In this document: positions 43,729 to 55,516 of the stretch, piece by piece
How positions within the stretch are numbered: the first letter of the stretch is position 1
How the letters are laid out: every line of letters starts with the position of its first letter
Assembly (NCBI GenBank): GCA_009809945.1
Contig: WTPW01000415.1
Location: forward strand, 317,911-381,910
Reading direction: 5' to 3'
From: Gigaspora margarita
Lineage: Eukaryota > Glomeromycota > Glomeromycetes > Diversisporales > Gigasporaceae
Length of the DNA stretch: 64,000 nucleotides
Notes under the pieces: generated by a model
The model's database searches: none
Told to the model about the DNA's origin: nothing
Seen by the model: the letters and a program-made list of their open reading frames with translations, nothing else
Program-made: the position numbers and the translations under genes

Positions 43729-44500
43729 AGTTGAATGCGCTGCATCATAGTGTGGGCTCGAACTCGCTACCTAATAGAGGGGACGTCTAAAGCGGGGGCA
43801 TTTCATATTTCTTAATACTTTTCTCGATTAACTTTAGGGTTAGGGTCATCTTATATTAGGGTTAGGTTGGGTTTAGATAGTTATATATAAGCAAAATTGC
43901 CTTCCCGATATTTTTACTTAACCTATCTGAGGTAGGTTAGACTACCGTTTTTTGTATTTTTTAGGTTTTTCGTTTTTGCTTCGCCAGCGATCTTCAAAAT
44001 TTTGTAATTTGATTGGCTGTGATCACGTGAATTTGCCCCGCTTTAGACGACCCCCTAATAGAGTTGTTGCCATGTGTTACGAGTTGAATGCGCCGCACCA
44101 TAGCGTGGGCTCGAACTCGTTACCTTATAAAAGCTGTTGTTGTCACAAGTAACGAGTTGAATGCGCCGCACCGTAGCGTGGGCTCGAACTCATAAAAATG
44201 AATATTGTCATGTGTAATGAGTTGAATGCGCCGCACCGTAGCGTGGACCCGAACTCATAAAAATGAATGTTGTCGTGTGTAACGAGTTGAATGCGTCGCA
44301 CCATAGCGTGGGCTCGAACTCATAAAAGTAAAATTTGCATGTGTAGCGAGTTGAATGCGCAGCAACATAGCGTGGGCTCGAGCTCGCTACCCTATTAAAG
44401 TTGGTATTGTCACGTGTAACGAGTTGAATGCGCCGCACCTAGCGTGGGCTCGAACTCGTTACCTTATTAAAGCTAATTTTGTCATGTAGAACAAGTTAAA
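43729..44500. repeat. Tandem array with tRNA B-box-like motif
   Basis: The unit, about 65 bp, reads GAGTTGAATGCGCCGCACCA then TAGCGTGGGCTCGAACTCGT. Copies start near 43729, 44081, 44154, 44219, 44284, 44349, 44421 and 44488, spaced 65-73 bp after the first gap. The complement holds AGTTCGAGCCC, close to the tRNA B box (GGTTCGANNCC). No full tRNA fold or A box was seen, so it is not called a tRNA. The gap between the first two copies is filled by an inserted element. An ORF across it is a repeat artefact. Confidence 0.75.
43780..44055. mobile_element. TIR element with 8-bp duplication inside the array
   Basis: 276 bp. GGGACGTCTAAAGCGGGGGC ... GCCCCGCTTTAGACG, then A and CCCCC. Perfect 8-bp duplication TAATAGAG (43772-43779, 44056-44063). 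Interior has a TTAGGGTTAGGG string and ACCTATCTGAGGTAGGT hairpin. hAT-like by duplication length. Confidence 0.8.
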
Positions 44501-44718
44501 TGCGCCGCTTTCGATCCTCATTATTCTTCGTCACGTGATCATATATCCACGTGAATAGAGCAAAATATGTAATAGCATAAAAGAAAGTGATGAAGTGGCC
44601 CATCATGTATCTTCGTAATGTCTAATAAAGAGATCCGAGCAAGAATAATGCATATAATGCATTAGTAAATTCTGTAACAGAATTCTTAATAGTAAATGAT
44701 AGTAAAATCATGATACTG

Positions 44719-44882
44719 CCACTCTGATTATATCGAATTTTTGAATCATTAGTAAAAAATTCAAATATCGATACAGTGAGTTATACCAATATTTTTTTAT
44801 TAAATTTTTGAAAAAAAATGTTGGTATGGAAAGATTTTACTATGATGTCGTTATATCCAGATGTTGGTATAACCAGAGTGAC
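44719..44882. repeat. Foldback element, about 164 bp
   Basis: CCACTCTGATTATAT faces GTTGGTATAACCAGAGTG. An inner hairpin pairs ATACCAATATTTTTTT-like arms with AAAAAAAATGTTGGTAT. MITE-like; target duplication unclear. Confidence 0.55.
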
Positions 44883-45344
44883 ATGTAATTTCAATGTAAC
44901 TTATGTAAATTTAACCATATATTTGTATGTTGCAATAGATATGTTTTGTAAAAGAATTTATAACATTATTATTTAAAAAATAAAAAACAAATAAGATGGT
45001 GAATGCGCCACCCATCGCACTAGTACTAAATAAAGAGAAGATCTATTTACAAAGGGGTAAACTAATCGGGAAATTCGAATCTTTAATGTCATAATTTCGA
45101 ATTGTGATTACTAGATCACGAGAATTTTGGCTGTAAAAATTGTACGTGCGAAGTTCTTTTTCTCGGATGAATGCTTATATAATTAATTATAATTTATTTA
45201 TTTTGCTCCTCTCTATAATAAGAGGAATGTAATGATAACTACTGAATCAAATTTATCTGACCTAATTAGCAACTCAACTAGAATCTTAGATTAAATTTAA
45301 CTTGAAGTCAATTCGTTATAATAGATTTACTACATTCAAATTAT

Positions 45345-45430
45345 ATGTTCGTTTCATCTACCCGCCTTCCTCCCCCTCTTCCGAGAGTCCTGGAAAGTGA
45401 TGTTAATCGAAAAATTAACTTCAAACGGCC
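45345..45430. repeat. Truncated Tourist-like MITE, right end
   Basis: ATGTTCGTTTC, CCGAGAGTCCTGGAAAGTGA and TTAACTTCAAACGGCC followed by TAA match the right part of 57877-58136. The left end is missing. Confidence 0.65.
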
Positions 45431-45433
45431 TAA

Positions 45434-47970
45434 CTACTAGGACTTAATGCCAACCTAGATCCAACGCATCCTACCCAGAATTTGGTGACCCTCCTGTAAA
45501 AATGTCCAACATATAGTATTATGTAACAGAATCATATTAAAGCTAGCGCGCAAAAGAACATAAATTCTAAAAATTATTCATTTTTACATTTAAATATGAA
45601 TTTTTCATAATTAAATTTACTGATGAAACTGCGGTAGTCCTTGTAGTAGTTTATGGACTGTGTCCCGTCCATTCTCTAGCAAAATCTTTACTGGTCAAGG
45701 TTAGATTTTGCTATCGATATTATAAAATTTCAAAATTTAATAAGATTTTTATTGTAGAAAAAGAAAAGCCATGTTCATTTGAATTATCTTTCCATTGATT
45801 AGATTTATATGAAATATTTGTAAGAAAAGAATTTATTTAAATTACACTTGTTATTATGCTATAGATATAGATATCGTGATAATAATAGACATTGTAACAA
45901 TAATAAACATCGCATTAATAATAGATATCGTCATAAATGATCATATATTTTTAATCAATTTTTCGCACACGATTCTAACTCCGTACATTCGTAACGGGTT
46001 TTGGTGGTATTCCTAGGTTCGTGAAGGAGAACTTGACATAACATTTCCCAGAAATCTTTCACGATGTCTAAATCAGGATAAACTTACAGCTTTTCTCAAA
46101 TTCTGGGAAAATGATAAAATTTATCCAGCATTAATTCGGTCTAATCTACCGTTTGGTATTTTTTTTTAACCAATTCTAAGATTTTAATTCAAATATCGTC
46201 CTTACTTATATACAATGCAATTTTTATTATACTGTACATTAGCTTAATAAAATATTGAGATTTTTTAGATTTGTAAAATCAATTTAACGAAGATATAACA
46301 CTAAAAGTAGAAAAGCAATCAATCAGAAATTTTGATTTAACTTGGCGAACTGAATTCAAGCATGTGTCCTCATTCGTACAAGAAGTTTATAACGGCATTT
46401 GAATCAAAAATCTGGAATTGAAATTTCAGTATCACAAATTTAATCACATTTTTCTCAAAACTCAAACCCTCTCAGATGGTGGTTTTCCTAGTCCATTCCT
46501 CATATAAGCTTTTAATTTCGGTGAGATCGATATAACGAAATCAAAAGCTTATATATCCGAGATCAAAAGTTTATCGAATTCGCCGAGTTAGTGTCGGCCA
46601 AATTTTTATAGCTGTCCTAGTGAAAATCCAGCGTTACCGCAATCGAAGGCGCAATCGCATAGTCTCCGAACTTTATTTTATTTGATCTTACGTGAACTAT
46701 GCAATACAGTATACAGTATTATTTTTCCTCATTTACATTTTTCACTTGTGCGATTTTTTTTTTATATTTACAAAAAATAAAAATAAAGTGAACCTCTCCG
46801 TATATGGGAGTAGTGCAGGACATACGAAAAATTTGCAAGTTTTGATTCCAAGTAGTATGTATAGTTAGCAAAATACTAGAATTTAGCCAATCTAAGCATT
46901 TTCCCCCTAAATATTAGTGTTAGAGTGATGTGATTGTTGGCATAGCTCTTTTTTCATGTGAAGGTAGTGACGGGTTATAGGTAGCTTATCCTTCTCTTTT
47001 TAATAAAGTTTTTTTTTTTTTTGGAAATTGTAATGTACCATCTTAATTTCTGGGTGTCTACATTAATTTTTAATGTCTCTTTATATACACCTATGTATAT
47101 ATTACAAATAACAAAAATGCACTAAGTTAATAATTGATTCGAGAGCATTAATTTAGCCTGTAAGTATAGATTTCATATATAAATTGTCCATGTTAAATTA
47201 GCTCCTTAATGCTGATTTCATTTATAAATTTAATTATTACAGTCAAAGATTTCTATAATGAACTTTTATAGTAAACTCTGAACGTAAAGAACTGTAAATT
47301 TTATCTTTGTATGAACGCGTGAGTGTATGGTTTCATTTAAAGAAAAAAAATTAACTTGTGTAATGAAATTTTTTATATTAGGATTAATTTTTGTAATTGG
47401 ACCAGCATTTAAAATCACGCTTTTGCTATAGTTTGTGGTCATTGTTGCCTAAAAAAAAAAAGGAAATTAAAAAGTGCTCATTTTTTTGTAAAAAAAATAT
47501 TTATAACACTATGGAGAACTTTAATGTCATGTGACTACGTTCCGTTCTCGTTTATCGGTTATGCGAGGGCTTTTATTGTCCAAGAATTTATGAGAACATC
47601 TGTAAATAAGTACCGATTTGGGGTGATCATCAGTTATTATGTATGACATTTACTTAATGATTGAAAACAAATACAATGCATCTCTTATCTTTGCGACACC
47701 TTCCACGATCCAACAACTCCTACTGGTTTCTGAAGTAGTTCAGACGATAAACTTTATCATGGCGCGGCCAATAGGAAATCCCGTGAAGTAGAGCCAAACC
47801 CAGTAAATGCTAAGTTTGTAATGTGTATTTATTTGCATTATTACACATGCTTACACACAACTTTCGTATAATATTAAATGCAAAAATTTTTACAAGCTTA
47901 TTTAAATTTAATTTTTTTTTTATAAAATCAGTCTATATGAAAAACGAAAACATCTGAACCGAAATTTAGC
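45434..47970. other. Intergenic region upstream of the methyltransferase gene
   Basis: No gene was recognised. It holds GATATCGT / AATAATAGACAT short repeats at about 45860-45940 and an AAAAGCTTATAT-type inverted pair at about 46510-46555. Base composition is slightly less AT-extreme than at 17-24 kb. Confidence 0.4.
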
Positions 47971-50323
47971 ATGGGTTGTCTTCCTTCTAAATCAAGCGAG
48001 GAAAGCAATTTTATAAATTTACAAAATATACAAACAGAATTTCGATTTATTGATGGTAGAAGATTTCACAATGTGGCAAATTCCGTATATGCTCTACCGA
48101 ATGATGATGATGAATCCGATAGATTGCACGTGCAGCATTTCTTATTCAGATATATGTGGCAAAGCTTCTTTTCTGCTCCTATCGAACATATTTTGAATGA
48201 TCCAGAGACAAAAATTCTAGACGTCGGGTATGTAATTATTGTTTTGATAGTCGTGACAATACTCGATATAAAATTTTTGGCTCACCGGATCTATAATTAT
48301 AAAGCTTGTGCAATAATTTACGAGAATTTTATTATACATGATAGCATACGTATTTATTAAACTGAGCTTTTCAGACATTAGACTTATTCATTAGTTCAAT
48401 TGAAAAAATCAGTATCATTTCACCCTAATTGAAATTATATTAATTGGTTGCCGAATGTGCTAAATGTATAGTGAGGTTTTTGTCGGCAGTATTCTACCAA
48501 TATTCAGTTAGCGGCAGAACTTTCAGATTATTTCAGAATGTCGACAATAGCCGAACAACATAAATTGATTTTACACTTTCGACTAATGATTTTTATAAAG
48601 TTTATTGACAAAGAAGAAACAATTTTAATTCTCAAACTCAAGATAGTGGTCACAATTATTTATTTTAGGGTTATGTTTTGTAAACATTTATTAAAATTAT
48701 AAAATACTAATATCATATTTTATTTCATTTCATTCACTTAATTTTAGATGTGGCTCAGCTTCGTGGTCATTTGATATGGCAACCACGTATGACCTTTCAT
48801 ATGATTTTCAATTATTTAGTTCATATTATGAACTATTCATTTTAAATAATTTTCTTAGGTATCCATTAATTAAAATTTATGGATTAGATATATCTTCAAA
48901 TCAAGCAGTATCAATAAAACCTAAAAATTTCACGTTCGTCAAAGCAAATGTTTTGGAAGGACTTCCATTTGATAATGACACTTTTGATTATGTATTTCAA
49001 CGACATTTGCTTGGTGGGTACCCTAGAGCGAAGTGGCCAATGCGATAAATGAAATTGTTAGAGTTTTAAAACCTGGTGGATTTTTAGAGGTATGCTATAT
49101 TTGTCGATTGCTTTATAAGCGCGAAATGACGCTCGAGTGCTTTATTTTGAAAATAAAATTCTTTAAATATAGCACTTCCATTCTCGAATGACACATCCCA
49201 AATTACGTACATATAATATTATGAGGCGAATTATGTACAATACCATATTTTTTATTTAATGTACCAAAGTCAATTGTAAAGATTCTTTACTAAGTGCAGA
49301 ACTTCTTAAGGAACCTTTACAACTGACTTCGTTGCATCGACTTGTCATACTCATAAAAAATTAACAAAAATATTTTTATACATGAGCGTTGTTCTGAAAA
49401 TAAAAATAAAAAAAAATTCAAAAATTGGCTTTATATTTCAATATAACGTACATAAATGACGTGTCGATAAATTAAATAAAGTGTAGGTTGGCATTATTTC
49501 GTGCTTATACGGTGATTATGTTGGTAAAAGTTTTAACCGAAAATGATTTCGAATTTTATCTGCTAAAAAAAATTTTAATATAAGAAACTTTAAAAGCTCT
49601 CGAAAAAAATTTTCGATTTCGTTTAGTAACTAAATACATTCTTAATATTTATTTTAAAAAGATGATAGAACCCTCCATGTTACAAAACGTAGGACCAGCT
49701 ACCAACCGTTTATATTAAACTGGTATGTACCTTAGAAATGCTTATGTTTGCCCTATTTATATTACAGTAATGTTCCATTTGATGAAATAATTTATCATAA
49801 AGACATGGAATCAATGAAACAACGAGGTATTGACCCCTATATAGCTCAAAAATTGGTAAAATATGCACAAGACCAAGGTATCACATTTTAGTATCAAATA
49901 GCAGATTATAATTTGTTTTACATAAAATAATAATAATAATTTTTTTTGATAATTAAATTAGGTCAGTTAGAAAACATAAAACAAGAGGTTAGAGAATGTC
50001 ATTATGGCATAAAGTCTAATGATGCTGACCTTAAATTCAGTAAAGCGGTAATGTACTAGATAAATTACATTATTTTAATATTTTTATAAAATTAAAGTTA
50101 AAACTGTTTGCCTTTATATAATAAATAGGCAATCAACACCATTATTGGTATGTTTATTAGTTTGAAATCCTTTCTAATAGAAATTTTGCAGATTTCATCT
50201 GAAGAATATGATGAATTGGTTAAAGCATCGGAAAAGGAACTATTCGAATATGATACCTATTTTTATCAAGTCCGAGTTTATGCAAACAAAGTTGTTGAAA
50301 ATAATAGTGAGTCAACAGATTAA
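47971..50323 (+). pseudogene. SAM-dependent methyltransferase, one apparent 1-nt deletion
   Basis: At least six exons. Exon 1 is 47971-48227, starting MGCLPSKSSEES (N-myristoylation/palmitoylation-like) and ending ILDVG. Exon 2 (48748-48786) adds CGSASWSFDMAT; together LDVGCGSASW is SAM-binding motif I. After a 72-bp intron, exon 3 (48859-49089) gives YPLIKIYGLDIS, FVKANVLEGLPFDNDTFDYV and, after a 1-nt loss near 49040, AINEIVRVLKPGGFLE. Exon 4 (about 49664-49721) is uncertain and has an in-frame TAA. Exons 49768-49877, 49962-50047 and 50192-50323 complete the C terminus (ESMKQRGIDPYIAQKLVKYA ... EEYDELVKASEKEL ... YANKVVE). A class I methyltransferase, probably membrane-tethered; substrate unknown. 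The frameshift could be a real lesion or an assembly error. Confidence 0.75.
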
Positions 50324-50871
50324 GATAACACTTAATAGCAATATTTAGTTATCATATAATATTTTACGAAGTTAATATGTATAAATAAGGTTGAATAATT
50401 TGAGTTTGAAAGAAATATGCAAATTATATATTTAAAAAATTAAATACAACATTTTTTAAATATTAAAATCAATTGAATTATAAAATTATAAATTTTTAAT
50501 TTTTTATTTTATTAATAAAAAAAATAACTTTAACTACAAATTAACTATAATTTTAGCTACTGTAATAACTAACAATAATATCTAAAATATAATAATAAAT
50601 ATATTAAATTATCTAATATATAATATAATAAACTCTAAAAATATAACTATATCAATAAAAATATAAAATATAGTATAAGAATTTTTCTAATAATACTATT
50701 ATTAATGATATAAATTCAATAAAATAATACATTTTATATTATATTAATGATTAGATTTAAAAATAATTTGTATGCAAAATAATTATTATCAAGAATAACG
50801 CTCAAACTATTTTATTTGTAACCTGAACCTACTAGAGTAGTAAAACCAAAAAAATCTTATTTACAGTCTAC
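50324..50871. other. AT-rich 3' flank
   Basis: Nearly pure A/T downstream of the methyltransferase gene. Nothing recognised. Confidence 0.4.
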
Positions 50872-50873
50872 TC

Positions 50874-51050
50874 CCGCAATAGTCACACCCGAAATAGTCA
50901 CATTTTCTTGAGACTATATACCAATCATTTGCAGTAATATAAAATTAACTCTTGTTATAATCACATGATGTGACTATTATTTTTATGTTTCTCTCGCTAT
51001 AGTCACGTCAAGTTTCTGCCAGATAGTGTGACTATAGCGGGAGTAGACTG
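50874..51050. mobile_element. Tc1/mariner (pogo-like) MITE
   Basis: 177 bp. CAGTCTACTCCCGCAATAGT and right complement CAGTCTACTCCCGCTATAGT, continuing CACAC. TA on each side (50872-50873, 51051-51052). Interior repeats of ATAGTCAC. Confidence 0.8.
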
Positions 51051-51189
51051 TATCAGGATTTGTTTTACAAATCTAAGTAATTTTAATCTATATTTGTATA
51101 TAAGAGAATGGTATTGACTACATATATCTAAAAATGAAATTGTTTATACCAAATGATTTTATAAACTAAAAAGCAAGACATCCAAGATC

Positions 51190-51360
51190 GTATGTTCTCG
51201 ACGTTTGGTAGATTTCGCCGACAGCCATTTTATCGACGATCTACCTTTAGCCAACGCTAACCATAACGTAAGCCAACCCTAACCCTAAATCGGGCCAAAT
51301 TTGTTTGTCGGTGAAATGGTTGGCGGCGAAATTGGGTTATACCGTCCAAAACGAGTAATC
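51190..51360. repeat. Imperfect foldback with CCCTAACCCTAA string
   Basis: TTCGCCGACAGCCATTTTAT partly pairs with TCGGTGAAATGGTTGGCGGC. A CCAACCCTAACCCTAAA string lies between. Probably an old MITE, not a telomere. Confidence 0.4.
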
Positions 51361-51479
51361 AAACATAAATACGTAATATTGGTTTAAATAAATTATTAAA
51401 TTTACTTTTCTTATAATTATTCAAGTTATAATTTTCATTAAAAATTTCTTGAAGCTCAAATAAATTTTCTATTTATAAG

Positions 51480-51944
51480 CTGCCATATACAAGGTCCTGG
51501 TCTGTTTCATTTCACCGATTTTAAAACTTGTAATAGACCCGACCCGTGGGTCTGATAAATGGGGTTTATTCTATTTTATTAGTGTTTTCCTATTTGTATA
51601 CCCGGGTCTCTTACACTTTACCAGCAGAGGTCTTATGCCTCGTTTAATGCGTCGGGAGTGCGTCGAGTGTGACCCGGGTTTACATGGGAGAGTAACTTCC
51701 TGCGTTGAGAATACAAAGCAAAATATCCAATTATATTATAATTGGAAATTTGTTTTGTATTCTCAACGCAGAAAGATGCTCTCCTCATGTAAACCCGGGT
51801 CACACTCGACGCACTCCCGACGCATTAAACGAGGCAGGGTAGCTGTTAAAAATCGAAAAAGACCTCTACTCACTTTACCAAAACTTTATCCCACGTTATA
51901 GTGGTGATGGGGTCTGATATCTGGGGGGGTCTTGTATATGGCAG
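51480..51944. mobile_element. TIR element enclosing a long perfect-like hairpin
   Basis: 465 bp. CTGCCATATACAAGGTCC and right complement CTGCCATATACAAGACC. Target duplication unclear (TTTATAAG / TTTACAGT). It contains the 201-bp hairpin at 51636-51836. GC-rich compared with its surroundings. Confidence 0.6.
51636..51836. repeat. 201-bp near-perfect palindrome
   Basis: The arms (TGCCTCGTTTAATGCGTCGG ... TGACCCGGGTTTACATG ... TGCGTTGAGAATACAAA ... CCAATTATA) are complementary over about 98 bp with few mismatches and almost no loop. An 88-codon ORF across it is a by-product of the hairpin. Confidence 0.85.
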
Positions 51945-52429
51945 TTTACAGTGTGTGATATAAATTTTTCAAGTTTTATGAGTTTATACCTGTTATTTCG
52001 TATTTGTAAATACTTTAAATCAAAACATTAAATTGCATTAAAAGAATATTAGGTTTATTAATATGCTTTTAAAATCTATATTAAATTAATAAGAAAAATG
52101 TTAAAATATGCCGCCTTTATTTTATTTAAAAAGCTAATTTTAGGACAGTGACAATTGACATAGTTACACTTTTTAATGCCTCACTTATCATTATATTTTA
52201 AAAAATCAACTTTTACAAGTTTAATTCATCTCTTAATATATATTTAATACTAAAAATAGATACTTTCTGGGATATATACAATATACGAATTAATTTATAC
52301 TATTTAATTAATAACTAAACAATCAAATAATAAAATAATAAACGAATTGAATGCAAAATTCAATAATAAATGAATAATACAAAAGAGACAATTTATAGTC
52401 CAATAAACACTCGCAGATAACTGGAATAC

Positions 52430-54024
52430 TTATATGGTCCATTGATTGATTTTTTTGATTTGAAATATTTCATATTCATCCACAGAAAATTTTGATGTAG
52501 AATACTCATATTTCAATGGTTTTTCATAAGACTTCATTACACATGAACATGAATTACCTTTGCTAAAATTACCGAACATGGCAAGATCCTGATTGAAAAG
52601 TGGACCACCAGTAGGTCTACACGAAATTGCAGTTTCCGGGTGTTTTACACGACTGAAAATAGAATTTTGAATACCATTTTGTAATGAAAAAATAAAGCTC
52701 TTATCGCATTTCATAATACTTTGTTTTTTAGTTGGTCTTACCCAGCCAATAGGATTATATCCGCCAAAAATTTCGTCAGTATTTTTGACTTTCATAACTA
52801 CAATAACATTTTGTTGTCCATCACACAAATTCCAAAATGATTCAGGGGTAAAACCATCTCTGGTTCCACGAAGAAGCAACTTAAACTCGTATGGATTATT
52901 TGTTTCAGAATAAAAATTAACGTTTTCATCAACCCATGAAGAAATTTCAGCTGCCTGTGCTTTATTAATAATTGCTGAAAAAGGTTCCATTACTTCAGTT
53001 GGTAAAAATGTTGGTGTAAATGGTTGTACTGAAGTTATGGGAGAAATAAATCTAGATGGTAATGGTTGTGTTGAAAATAGACGAGGTGGAAGAATTACAG
53101 ATTTTATTGGACGATTTGGTGACATAAACTTTGCTGAAATATCATCCCAAAGATCTTTTTCCAAGATTTGTTGATATGGTCTTACGCTGTCAATGATGTC
53201 ATCAGCTGGCATTTGAAAATAACGGATAAGAGGTAAGCAATTTTGTAAAGTAGTTTTTAATGTCAGAAAATTCTCATGAGACCAAGTTTTAGAATCGGAT
53301 GGTAGTCCAGGATTTTGTGCAATTCCCCATTCAATAACATGATTCCAAATTTTTACTTCTTCCATCTGTAAATCATCTCGACTAATAAGCGAAACTAATG
53401 CATTCTCTTGAAGAGTGATAAAGTCACTAAATTCAAAAAATTTATCAGGATACTTTGCAGCAATATTATTGCACCAATCTTGTAATTTTTGAAACTTATC
53501 ATTCTGAAAACTTTTATGATAAATGCGATTAAATTGTAAATTAAGCCAATGAGCTTTTGCTTCAACTAAGTATGTTTCAAGATATTTAACCAATTCTTCA
53601 AGAAGAAATTCAGAAGCAATAAGCATTAGCTCAAAAATAAATGATGCATCAAGTTGCTCAAGTAAAATAACTCCTCCATAAATATATCTTTTTATAAAAT
53701 AAAATTTTAAAAAATTTTAGATTTCTTTTAGCAACACAATATAGATTATTCATCTTAATAAAAACCAACTTACTTGATGATAATTTCAAATTGTTGAATA
53801 GAAACATGCTTTAAGTTGATTGTTTTAACATTATTATAATTTTTATTAGCGTTTGCTAATACATTGCGAAAATATGAAGACCTATATTTTAAAACAACTG
53901 AATGTGCTTTATATATTTTTGAGTTTAAAGGTTCCCCGACATTAATAATCACATTAAAGTCTTCTTTATCATCAAGAATTTCAAGATAATTGTTTGAAAG
54001 TGTTTCAAAAAATTTTGCCATCAT
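52430..54024 (-). CDS. BTB-BACK-TLDc protein
   Basis: Two exons: 54024-53774 and 53687-52430, with an 86-bp intron starting GTAAGT and ending AAAAAG. The start is taken at Met 54024 (MMAKFFETLSNNYLEILDDK), the usual start of this family. The upstream in-frame ATG at 54117 adds 31 atypical residues. About 502 residues: BTB/POZ (about 10-120, DFNVIINVGE, KIYKAHSVVLKYRSSYFRNV, FEIIIKYIYGG), BACK (about 130-230, ALVSLISRDDLQMEEVKIWN), a Pro-rich linker, and TLDc (about 330-500, SSWVDENVNF, LLLRGTRDGFTPESFWNLCD, GGYNPIGW, YEIFQIKK). BTB-BACK proteins commonly act as Cullin-3 adaptors, and TLDc domains are linked to V-ATPase and oxidation responses. The frame is intact. A hAT element lies about 0.1 kb upstream. 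Confidence 0.85.
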
Positions 54025-55516
54025 CCTATAAATGTAAAAACGTTCGATATCAGATATAGTATCTCTTAAAACACAACTAATGCGTGGGAAAGATTGCTCT
54101 TTTGTTGACTGTTTCAATTTATGTGTTACGCGGAGTATCAGCTATTAATAGTCGAAATAACTAGCAAAAATAGCTAGCATAAATAGCTAGCAAAAAAATA
54201 GCAAATAGCGATGATCTCAGTTCATCACCAATTTTTGAGTTTTATTCGATTTTTCATAAAAAAAATAATAACTTATATATTTATGAGAAAATATCAATAA
54301 GTCAACTTGTAAATAATATATTTATCGGTGTTAATATAGCTAAAATTAGAATATTAGTAACGTCTAAAAACAACGAAAAGAAAATCTACGTTTTATTAAA
54401 CTTAACATTTACATTATATTATCATTATTGAGTAATTAAAGGCTTCTTGTTCATACACTTATCAAAATACATGTAAAGTTTTATTTATAAAGACCCTCAA
54501 TAGTAAACAGCGATAGACTAGAAAGCAAAATTTGATGTTAGTTTTTTTTTAAAAAAAATAATAAAATGCTTTATATAATTAAAACTAATTAGTTCTAACC
54601 TATGAATATTATTCATCACTATTATATTCGTCTATATTATCATATTCGTCTACATTATCATCTTCATGTTCATTGATAATACACCTATTAAAATACAAAA
54701 ATTTTAATTTGACTATATTATTTCTGTAAGAGCTCTTTAAAATATGCTTATAATTTGAAAACGAACGTTCTACATCTGCTCCAGAGACAGGAAGCCAGAT
54801 ATAAATTAATGCAATTTTAGAAAGAACAGGTACGGTATATAATTTATCTTTCCATTAATTTTCTAAGATCAAACTAAATTTGTTGTTAATATCAAAATTT
54901 CATCAATTTCACAATAAACTTTCCATTAATAATATTTCTTGCATACATTCAATTCGGAAAAGGATGAATGGTGCAATTAATGTATTTCTTGTTTGAAAGA
55001 AGTCTAAATCCTGAATTAATCTACATATATACATACTTATTAATATTGCAGTAATCATTTCAATATAAATTACCATATCAGGGTTAGAAACCCAATTAGC
55101 AATATTGATAACAGCTTTTGGTTGATCTAATAGCTTACTTTCTTGTTGATAAAAACCAATTAAATATTTAAAATAAGATTTCATCTAAATTATAAATCGA
55201 AACCAAGAAAACTATCTAGTTTTTACAGGTGATAGTGGTAAAGTTAAACTAATATATTTTCATTATCTAATGCATACAATGAAAGATAATTTAACTATCT
55301 TCTTTTTTTATAAGGTGCATTAATGAATATAGATTGATAGCCATGATAAAATCATTAACAATTTTAAATTTTTTGTATTTTTGAGCCAAGCATTTCCTAC
55401 TAAGTTATAAATATGTGCAAAACAAGCAATATGATACATTTGTAGCATTAACAGTGATAAAACATCTGAAAAGGATTTTTCATATAGCTAGCATTATCAC
55501 TCATATATAAAATAAC

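Noticed and set aside
43840..43890. Telomere-like TTAGGG repeats (also near 39240 and 51270)
   Set aside because: Only two or three units, inside transposable elements; no telomeric array.
44208..44438. Minus ORF with repeated SSGPRYGAAHST-like peptide
   Set aside because: It arises from the 65-bp tandem array; the repeats are nucleotide-driven, with no start context or family.
43729..44500. Possible tRNA genes
   Set aside because: Only a B-box-like string is present. I could not fold acceptor, D and anticodon arms.
51635..51901. Plus ORF of 88 codons
   Set aside because: It crosses the long palindrome, and its two halves are translations of complementary arms.
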